A stretch of 64,000 nucleotides of DNA from Pratylenchus scribneri (Eukaryota; Nematoda; Chromadorea; Rhabditida; Pratylenchidae), in the NCBI GenBank assembly GCA_030063045.1, contig JAQSEB010000054.1, forward strand, positions 1,302,001 to 1,366,000, written 5' to 3'. A model generated the notes under the pieces. That model was not told the origin of the DNA. It saw only the letters and a list, made by a program, of their open reading frames with translations, and ran no database searches. The translations under genes were made by a program, and so were the position numbers. Shown one piece after another: positions 1 to 7,832 of this stretch (position 1 is the first letter of the stretch; each line of letters opens with the position of its first letter).

Positions 1-600
1 GAGAATGAATGATAAAAGGCCGGGAATAGTCGAGAATGAATGGTAAAAAGCTGGGAATAATCGCGAGTGAATGATAGAAGGCCGGCAATAGTCGAGAATG
101 AAGTGAAAAAAGCCGGGAATAGTCGAGAATGAATGATAAAAGGCCGGCAATAGTCGAGAATGAAGTGAAAAAAAGCCGGGAATGGTCGAGAATGAATGGT
201 AAAAAGCTGGGAATAGTCGAGAATGAATGGTAAAAAGCAGGGAATAATCGAGAATGAATGGTAAAAAGCTGGGAATAGTCGAGAATGAATGGTAAAAAGC
301 AGGGAATAATCGAGAATGAATGTTAAAAAGCTGGGAATAGTCGAGAGTGAATTGTAAAAAGCCGGGAATGGTCGAGAATGAAGAGTAAAATGAGAATGAA
401 GGGTAAAAAGCCGGGAATAGTTGAGAATGAAGGGTAAAAAGCCGGGAATAGTCGAGAATGAAGGGTAAAAAGCCGGGAATGGTCGAGAATGAAGAGTAAA
501 ATGAGAATGAAGGGTAAAAAGCCGGTAATGGTCGAGAATGAAGGGTAAAAAGCCTGGGATGGTCGAGAATCAAAGTAAAAATAGGGAATGGTGGAGAATC
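1..600. repeat. 31-bp satellite array, block 1
   Basis: Tandem copies of a unit of about 31 bp (consensus gtcgagaatg / aatggtaaaa / agccgggaat / a) run from the window start to about 600. Copies differ by a few substitutions, and some units carry an inserted 'gaatgaagagtaaaat' stretch. The array probably continues beyond the left edge. Because the unit is not a multiple of three and lacks stops in some frames, it yields spurious repetitive reading frames on the minus strand, which I do not treat as genes. Confidence 0.9.
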
Positions 601-706
601 TAAGGTATATTATGAGGAAGGAAACTTTATGCTTTCCATTGTTCCATTTAAAAAGAACGCAAATTAAATTTAGATTTTTCCTTTATTTTTATTTTAAAAG
701 GTTTTA

Positions 707-747
707 ACGAGCGTTGGGATGCCGCGAAGCGGCATCCCAACGCTCGT
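707..747. repeat. Perfect GC-rich hairpin, copy 1
   Basis: A perfect 19-bp inverted repeat (707-725 pairing with 729-747) encloses a GAA triloop, so the tip reads GCGAAGC inside CCGC-GAA-GCGG. It lies in very AT-rich DNA and heads the AT-rich spacer that leads to satellite block 2. The GCGAAGC tip is known from DNA biophysics as an unusually stable mini-hairpin. Two related copies lie at 3683 and 5025. Confidence 0.9.
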
Positions 748-1354
748 ATCCTAATATACTAAACGACATTTTCTGTTAGTTAGTTAGTAAACAAAAATTA
801 TTATTTAAATTTAAGTTTTTGGCGTTATGTATTATTAAATAAAATATATAAAAATAAATGATATAGTTAAGGAATAAAGAAAAAGAGTTTTTAGACATAT
901 GAATAAAGAAATAAAGTAAATTAAAAATAAATTTTACCAGTAATGAATTAAAGAAGAGTTGAAATTTGGAATGAGTTGAAAAAGTTTATATATATTGAGT
1001 GAAGAAGAATTACAATGCTATTAAAATTATTTAATTACTAATATAAGTATTTATTAGAGTGAAGAAGAATTACAATGCTATTAAAATTATTTAATTACTA
1101 ATATAAGTATTTATTAGACAAATGGGAACGGCTGGGAGCCCCGCAACGGCGACCTGGCGCTCTCTTAAAACTTTTCATTCTAATTTGGATAAGAATCGTA
1201 AAGGAAAGCCGGGAATGAGTTAAAAAAGATAATAATGAATAAAAATTATCGGGAGTTTATATTATAATTTGTCATAAATGGCGGGAATGAAAGCAATATT
1301 AAGAAAGATATGTTTTGAATGAAAAGCCAGGAATGAGTTTAGAAATCAATGGCA
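748..1354. repeat. AT-rich spacer module, copy 1
   Basis: No gene is visible here. The segment shares long stretches with 3726-4224: the 'ggcgttatgtatt' region, the 'gaagaagaattacaatg' region, 'cattctaatttggataagaatcgtaaag', and the 'gataataatgaataaaaattatcggg' stretch. It is therefore one copy of a module repeated in this island. A GC-rich patch near 1128-1165 resembles a decayed hairpin copy. Confidence 0.75.
997..1116. repeat. 60-bp exact tandem duplication
   Basis: Positions 997-1056 are repeated without change at 1057-1116. The second spacer copy (near 3966-4010) carries only one version of this segment, so the duplication arose after the spacer modules separated. Confidence 0.95.
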
Positions 1355-2798
1355 AAGCACGGAAAAGTCGAGAATGGTATAAATGACCGAGAATAGTCGA
1401 AAAAGAATGAAAAATATAAAGATTTGTCGATAATATGCCGGGAATTGTAAAGAATAAGAAAAAAGTCGGGAATAGTCTAAAATGAAGGTTAAAAAGCTGG
1501 GGTCAAGAATAAAAGAAAAAAGCCGGGAATAGTCTAAAATGGAGGGTAAAAAGTCGAGAATGGTCGAGGATGAAGGGTAAAAGTGGGGAATGTCGAGAAT
1601 GAAGGCTAAAAAGCCGTGAATGGTCGAGAATGAAGGCTAAAAGCCGGGAAAGATCGAGAATGAAGGCTTAAAACCTGGGAATGTTCGAGAATGAAGGGTA
1701 AAAAGCTGGGATTGGACAAAAATGGAAGTTAGAGCTGAGAATAGTGAGAATGGATGGTATAAAATCGAGAATGGAACGTATAAAGTCGAGAATAACCGAG
1801 AATGGTGGAATAAACCCGAGAATAGTCGAGTATAGATGGTATAAAATCGAGAATGGAAGGTATAAAGTCAAGAATAGCCGAGAATAGTCGAAAATGGATG
1901 GAATAAAGTCGATAATGCAACGTATAAAGTCGAGAATAGCCGAGAATGGATGGAATAAAGCCGAGAATTATCTGGAATCGATGGAAAAAAGCCGAGAATA
2001 GTCGAGAATGGATTATAAAGTCGAGAATAGCCGAGAATGGATGGAATAAAGCTGAGAATAGTCGGAAATGAAAGGTAAAAAGTAGGGAATAGTTGAGAAT
2101 GATCGAGAGTGAACGATAAAAAGCCGAGAATAGTCGAGAATGAAATGTAAAAAGCCGGGAATAGTCGAGAATGGAATGTAAAAACCAGGAATAGTCGAGA
2201 ATGAAATGTAAAAAGCCAGGAATAGTCGAGAATGAAATGTAAAAAGCCGAGAATAGTCGAGAATGGAATGTAAAAACCAGGAATAGTCGAGAATGAAATG
2301 TAAAAAGCCAGGAATAGTCGAGAATGAAATGTAAAAACCAGGAATAGTCGAGAATGAAATGTAAAAAGCCAGGAATAGTCGAGAATGAAATGTAAAAAGC
2401 CAGGAATAGTCGAGAATGGAATGTAAAAACCAGGAATAGTCGAGAATGAAATGTAAAAAGCCAGGAATAGTCGAGAATGAAATGTAAAAAGCCGAGAATA
2501 GTCGAGAATGGAATGTAAAAACCAGGAATAGTCGAGAATGAAATGTAAAAAGCCAGGAATAGTCGAGAATGAAATGTAAAAAGCCGAGAATAGTCGAGAA
2601 TGGAATGTAAAAACCAGGAATAGTCGAGAATGAAATGTAAAAAGCCAGGAATAGTCGAGAATGAAATGTAAAAAGCCAGGAATAGTCGAGAATGAAATGT
2701 AAAAAGCCAGGAATAGTCGAGAATGAAATGTAAAAAGCCAGGAATAGTCGAGAATGAAATGTAAAAAGCCGAGAAAAGTCGAGAATGGAATGTAAAAA
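1355..2798. repeat. 31-bp satellite array, block 2
   Basis: The block begins with diverged units and becomes homogeneous from about 2100. There, units alternate between a 31-bp form (…gtaaaaagccaggaata) and a 30-bp form (…gtaaaaaccaggaata), giving a higher-order pattern. It is interrupted at 2799 by the MITE and resumes at 3296 within the same unit. Confidence 0.9.
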
Positions 2799-3295
2799 CA
2801 GGGTTCCGATTCGTACTTATTTTGTAAGATTTGTACTTACATTTCGACTCCCGTACTTATGAAAATGAAAATGTACTTATTTTATAAGAATGTACTTATA
2901 AATCCACATCCCTTACTTATGTACTTATAAATGGAAATTATTTCTAAAATTTCAAAAAAAACAAAAAATTTTTAAAGAAATTGGTCTAATTTTCCAAATT
3001 TTTTCGCTGCGCGGCCATTTTGGACCAAATTTTTTCGCTGCGCGGCCATTTTGGACCAAATTTTTTTTATAAAATCTTGATTGAAAATTTGGACCAAATT
3101 TTTGTTATAAAATGTTGATGGAAAACAAGAAACATTTGGGTGAAAAATAAAAGAATTTGGAGAAAAATAAATTGATTTTTTTATTGAAAAACGATGAATT
3201 TTAATTGTACTTATAAATGAATAAAAATTCCCCTTATGTACTTATAAATTGGCTTTTTTGTACTTAGAATTTGCTTTTTACCGATCGGAACCCTG
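2799..3295. mobile_element. hAT-like MITE inserted in satellite
   Basis: This is a 497-bp non-coding element. It starts CAGGGTTCCGAT and ends ATCGGAACCCTG, a 12-bp perfect terminal inverted repeat. It is flanked by the identical 8-mer tgtaaaaa (2791-2798 and 3296-3303), and removing the element plus one 8-mer restores a normal satellite unit. An 8-bp target duplication with CAGGG-type termini is characteristic of the hAT superfamily. Several GTACTTA(T) motifs lie near both ends, as expected for subterminal transposase sites. Internally a 31-bp segment is duplicated (2994-3024 and 3025-3055). There is no transposase, so it is non-autonomous. Confidence 0.9.
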
Positions 3296-3395
3296 TGTAA
3301 AAAGCCAGGAATAGTCGAGAATGAAATGTAAAAAGCCGGGAAAAGTCGAGAATGGAATGTAAAAAGCCAGTAATAATCCAGAATGATAGATAAAC
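3296..3395. repeat. 31-bp satellite, resumed after MITE
   Basis: Three to four further units follow the MITE directly and end near 3395 at 'ataatccagaatgatagataaacaaaac', where the leader segment of the next module begins. Confidence 0.85.
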
Positions 3396-3682
3396 AAAAC
3401 AGATGATAGATAATAAGGATGAATGAATTTAGTGAGAAATATGAATGGGGAAAATGAAAGAGTGTGTGATAAGGTATATGAAAAAAAGTTTTGAGTGATA
3501 TGAAAAAGATGAAGAGAGGATATGATCAAGGGAGTATGTAAGAAAGTGTAAAATTAGCTAGATAAATTGATGCCATACACAGCGTGTTTCAATCTTCAAT
3601 TAGGACTATTATTATTGCAATCTTCTATTTTAATTCAAAGGGAATGTTTAAATATTTTATAAATTTTCTTTCTAATGTCGTT
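3396..3682. repeat. Leader segment before hairpin, copy 1
   Basis: AT-rich DNA with no gene. It is nearly the same as 4736-5024: both contain 'gatgaatgaattta', 'gaaagagtgtgtgataagg', 'gctagataaattgatgcca' and 'gcgtgtttca', and both run directly into the same hairpin. Confidence 0.85.
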
Positions 3683-3725
3683 TACAAGCGCTCGGGAGCC
3701 GCGAAGCGGCGACCGAGCGCTTGTA
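3683..3725. repeat. GC-rich hairpin, copy 2
   Basis: The outer stem of 13 bp (3683-3695 with 3713-3725) and inner stem of 5 bp (3698-3702 with 3706-3710) are separated by GA facing GA, with a GAA triloop at the tip. Tandem G·A mismatches of this kind can form sheared pairs. Compared with copy 1, three stem positions differ by paired changes that keep base-pairing. Confidence 0.9.
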
Positions 3726-4224
3726 CTATACGGATTTGTTAGTCTGTCACACTAAAAAATACGAGTTAAATATTTATTTTTTGGCGTTATGTATTTATTT
3801 TTTAGAATTTTTGTCCAGATTAAATGATGCAGTGAATAAATAGATAAAAAGAATTTTTTAGACATAAAAAACAAAGAAATAAAGAAAATAAAAAATAAAT
3901 TTTTATCGGTAATGAATTAAAGAAAAAGAGCCGAAATTTGTAATGACTTGAAAAAGTTTATATATTGAGTGAAGAAGAATTACAATGCCATTAAAATTAT
4001 TTAATTACTAAAGTTATCGCGGCGTCCGGGCGCTCTCTTAAAACATTTTTTCATTCTAATTTGGATAAGAATCGTAAAGAGTCGGGAATGAGTTAAAAAA
4101 GATAATAATGAATAAAAATTATCGGGATTTGGTATTATAATTTGTCATAAATGACGGGAATGAAAGCAATATTAAGAAATATGTTTTGAATGAATAGCCA
4201 GGAATGAGTTCAGAAATCAATGGA
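3726..4224. repeat. AT-rich spacer module, copy 2
   Basis: Non-coding copy of 748-1354. It lacks the 60-bp duplication and contains a short GC-rich patch (about 4015-4042) where the first copy has a decayed hairpin-like sequence. Confidence 0.8.
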
Positions 4225-4735
4225 AAAGCACGGAAAAGTCAAGAATGGTATAAATGACCGAGAATAGTCGAAAAAGAATGAAAAATTTAAAGATTTGTCG
4301 ATAATATGCCGGGAATTGTCAAGAATAAAAGAAAAAAGCCGGGAATAGTCTAAAAGAAGGGTAAAAATCGGGAATGGTCGAGAATGAAGGCGAAAAAGCC
4401 GGGAATGGTCGAGAATGAAGGATAAAAAGTGGGAATGGTCAAGAATGAAAGGTAAAAAGACGGGAATGATCGAAAATGGAAGGTATAAAGTTAGGAATAG
4501 TCGAGAATGAATGGTAAAAAGCCGAGAATTGTCGAGAATGAATGGAATAAAGCCGAGAATAGTCGGGAATGAAAGTTAGAAAGCAGGGAATAGTCGAGAA
4601 TGAACAGAAAAAAGCCGAGAATGGTCGAGAGTGAACGATAAAAAGCCGGGTATATTCGAGAATGAAATATAAAAAGCGGGAATTGTCGAGAATGAAGGCT
4701 AAAAGCCGGGAATAGTCGAGAATGATAGGTAAACA
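4225..4735. repeat. 31-bp satellite array, block 3
   Basis: About 16 diverged units of the same satellite (…gtcgagaatgaa…gtaaaaagccggga…) in the same orientation as blocks 1 and 2. It ends at 'aggtaaacaaaaaagatgatag', the same junction seen at 3395. Confidence 0.85.
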
Positions 4736-5024
4736 AAAAAGATGATAGTTAAATTTAAGGGATGAATGAATTTAATGAGAAATATGAATAGGAAAAATGA
4801 AAGAGTGTGTGATAAGGTTTATGAAAAAAGAGTTTTGAGTGATATGAAAAAGATGAAGTGAGGATATGATTAAAGGAGTATGTAAGAGTGTAAAATTAGC
4901 TAGATAAATTGATGCCATCCACAGCGTGTTTCATTCTTCAATTAGGACTATTAGTATTGCAATCTTCTATTTTAATTCAAAGTGAATGTTTAAATATTTT
5001 ACAAATTTCTTTCTAATGTCGTTT
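4736..5024. repeat. Leader segment before hairpin, copy 2
   Basis: Near-duplicate of 3396-3682, with a few small indels, leading directly into hairpin copy 3. Confidence 0.85.
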
Positions 5025-5067
5025 TACAAGCGCTCGGGAGCCGCGAAGCGGCGACCGAGCGCTTGTA
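5025..5067. repeat. GC-rich hairpin, copy 3
   Basis: Identical over its 43 bp to the copy at 3683-3725. It is the last element of the repeat island; downstream sequence (5071 on) is different. Confidence 0.9.
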
Positions 5068-6051
5068 CTATTCTAATTCGAATTCGAATTCGATATCGAA
5101 TATCGATTCGATCGATATTAATTGAACGCGTTTTATTTTTATTTTTATTTTTATCAATAAATAATAAAAATAGACATTTTGTCCAAATTGATTTTCGTAT
5201 TTCGTTTCGTTTTTCGTTTCGCATCGCCTTCGCCTATTAAATAAATCCAATCAAATTGAAATAAAAATGATGCTAATTGCTAATGAATAATGAATTGAGA
5301 AAATAAAAAGCATAAAAATTTTACAAGTCGAAAAGGTCTGTTGAAACTCGAAACCGATTCGATTACAAATGAACAAAAAAAACTACTCATGTAAATTTTT
5401 TGGGAAACTGTTCCAATCCAAGCCAAGACGTAGTAAAAAACATACAAGATTATTTCCAAAATTTTCAAAAATCAAATTATAGTAGTAGCAGGCAGCAGGT
5501 AGCAATAGCACATAGCGACTAACAGATTTTTTAAGTTTGGGTTGGGAAAGGGAACTTTGCTTCATTTTCATCATTTTTCGTTCTTGCTAGCTATGCCATA
5601 CTATACTATCAGCAGATCACAATTCACAATAGAATAGCTTTCTCGTTCCTTATTTCCTATTTCTTTCCTATTCCCAATTTCGAATTTAAAAGTTAAATTT
5701 TTATATTTATCGATAAAATCATCAAATTATAGCTAAACATTGACTAATTAAATGTTAGGTAGTTAATAAATGACTAGCTCATCTATCATCTTCCTTTCTC
5801 ACTACTCCTGCGGCTGCTGAATATTTATTTTGATGATTTCGTTATTTTATTCAAGCACAGGATCACATCCCATTTCCCATCAATTAAAAAAAATAGTAGT
5901 TAGAGGAAAAGAAAAAATTATATTATTTTTATTCATAGGATTTTTATAAAGTCCTAATACTTTATTGATCATTAGATTGTTGTAAAATAATACTTTTTTT
6001 CATTTCAGAAAAGTAAAGCAAAATTTATAAATAATTGATTTCGGATTATTA
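5068..6051. other. Intergenic region upstream of car-1
   Basis: No gene recognised. At 5077-5130 there is a run of overlapping ATCGAT/TTCGAA palindromes, and at about 5190-5240 a TTTCG-rich stretch. The rest is AT-rich and presumably holds the car-1 promoter. A strong acceptor-like 'tttcatttcag' ending near 6008, 44 bp before the car-1 start codon, could be a trans-splice site. Confidence 0.5.
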
Positions 6052-7154
6052 ATGAATACAACTCCACAGCAACATAAAATGCAACCGCCATACATTGGAA
6101 GCAAAATTAGTCTGATTTCCAAGTTGGATATTCGGTAACTTTTTTTGTAAATATGTATATCTTAATTCCTAAAATCTTAAGATACGAAGGGACTCTATAT
6201 ACTGTCGACCCAATTGAATCAACAATCGCGCTCGCCAAAGGTAATTTGAATATTTCAAATAAATTGTATTAATGGTTGAAATTTGTCAGTTCACTCATAC
6301 GGGACGGAAGATCGACGCACCCCAGTCTTTGTGCCACCTCGTGATGAAGTCTACGACTTCATAATCTTCAAGGCAAGCGACATAAAGGATTTAATTGTCT
6401 GCGAGCAACCGAAGGCATCAAGTCCAAAATCGAACACTCTTCCTTATGATCCGGCAATTGTGTCCATCTCTAAGAATCCGCCGCCCGAACCAAAATTGCC
6501 ACCCAAGTTGAATATGATGAACACGATCGGTGGAATGACATCGAATAATGGTATTGGTGGACATATTGGAGGTTAGTTTACTTATTTATAATATTTTTAT
6601 AAAAATATAATTGAACAATTTTTAGACAAATTTGGATCGGGATCCCGACAATCATTCGAACAGCTGATGTCCATTGGTGGTCCAATCCGCTCCAACAATT
6701 ATCGTTATCCACCGCCACAATTTCAACTTTCACGACAGCGTTTCAAGAACACGGGCACCGGAATGCCTATGAATAATATCTTTCCGTTTGCTGGTATGAA
6801 TTCAAAATTACATCATTTAAATTTAATCCCATTTTCTTATAGGACCACCTCCAATGTTCCACAAGGACTATGATTTTGAGGAAGCAAATCAACAATTCCG
6901 TGAGAAGATTATCGAGGATCAAAAGGATAAGGATGGAGATGAAAATGAGGAGCAACAGCAACAGGAAGAGTCACCGGAATTCTATAACAAGACACTCTCA
7001 TTCTTCGACAACATCTCCTGCGATGCACTTGAGAAAGCAACCGGGTAAAATTTAGAAAATAAATTCTAATCTAAATCTAACCATAAATTAAAGTACAAAT
7101 GTGCGCCCGGATTGGAAGCGTGGAGCCCCATGGATGAATTGGGCCCCCAAGTGA
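6052..7154 (+). CDS. car-1: CAR-1 / LSM14 (RAP55) RNA-binding protein
   Basis: Six exons (6052-6134, 6182-6240, 6290-6571, 6626-6793, 6843-7044, 7094-7154) join in frame to a 284-residue protein. The N-terminal Lsm14 domain is clear: [18 protein letters not shown] at about residue 14, then [14 protein letters not shown] and the hallmark SYGTEDR…[12 protein letters not shown]…SDIKDLIV. A Gly/Asn/Pro-rich middle is followed by an FDF-type segment ([13 protein letters not shown]…[14 protein letters not shown]) and a short basic tail. LSM14-family proteins bind the DEAD-box helicase CGH-1/DDX6 and repress or store mRNAs in P-bodies and germ granules; C. elegans CAR-1 is needed for oogenesis and cytokinesis. 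The protein is somewhat shorter than the C. elegans one, and the C-terminal RGG tract is reduced. All introns are 47-54 bp. Confidence 0.93.
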
Positions 7155-7832
7155 CTTTATGAAAAGAAGACATGAATTGATGAAATTATAAATTGGTGCA
7201 TGGCAAAAAATAATTGCATTTTCAATTTTGTTAACTCTCATTTTTGACAATAAAATTTGTTGACCAACATTCTTATTTTACCTTCTTATAAAAAATTACT
7301 AGCAAATACGGATTTGAATTGTTGGTCTCGAAAAAAGACGGATGACTGGCTTTTTTGAAAATTGGTCTGATTAATTCCATCCATTTCCCCACCCTTAAGG
7401 AAAATCATTTTCCAGCAGTTTACTATTTTCCTTTTTACACATCCATTCGAAAGGGAACACTTTATTTTTCATCACATCATAATGCTTAGAGGCATAAAAA
7501 TAAGAAATAATTGAAAACAACAAATTATATTAGAATTTACCCTTGTTAAGTATTATGATAATGGCCAATAAATAAACTAACTGATGAATGTTTCTTTCAG
7601 CAGGGAATTGAATTTTCTTTCATTTCATCCTTCAAGATCAATTTTCAATTTCCAAATTGAATTAGGCGGAACAAATCACCCACCACCAATAAAGAACCCT
7701 CATTCATTCATTCCTCGGTCCCCGCCCTATAAAAGTGAATTCCTCTCGATTCCTTCACGATTTTTCCACCTGTTGTTTCTTTTTTTGTTTTGTTCATTTT
7801 TCCCTTCATTTTTCGCAATTTATTTTTGAAAA
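7155..7832. other. Intergenic region, car-1 to anoctamin
   Basis: Apart from the car-1 3' UTR and poly(A) signal I see no gene. The last 150 bp are T/C-rich and lead to the anoctamin start codon. Confidence 0.5.
7249..7254 (+). terminator. Poly(A) signal of car-1
   Basis: AATAAA about 95 bp downstream of the car-1 stop codon, in otherwise AT-rich 3' flank. Confidence 0.5.

Noticed and set aside
1668..1920. Minus-strand repetitive open frames over the satellite
   Set aside because: They arise from translating the satellite in frames lacking stops; they have no start context, and similar frames appear in every block.
1..2798. Regular 31-bp repeats that could look like a CRISPR array
   Set aside because: Units are contiguous with no unique spacers, and the surrounding genes are animal genes with spliceosomal introns. 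It is a satellite.
4986..5240. Open frame across hairpin copy 3 and the palindromic region
   Set aside because: It is low-complexity Arg/Ile/Phe sequence produced by TTTCG and ATCGAT runs, with no resemblance to a protein.
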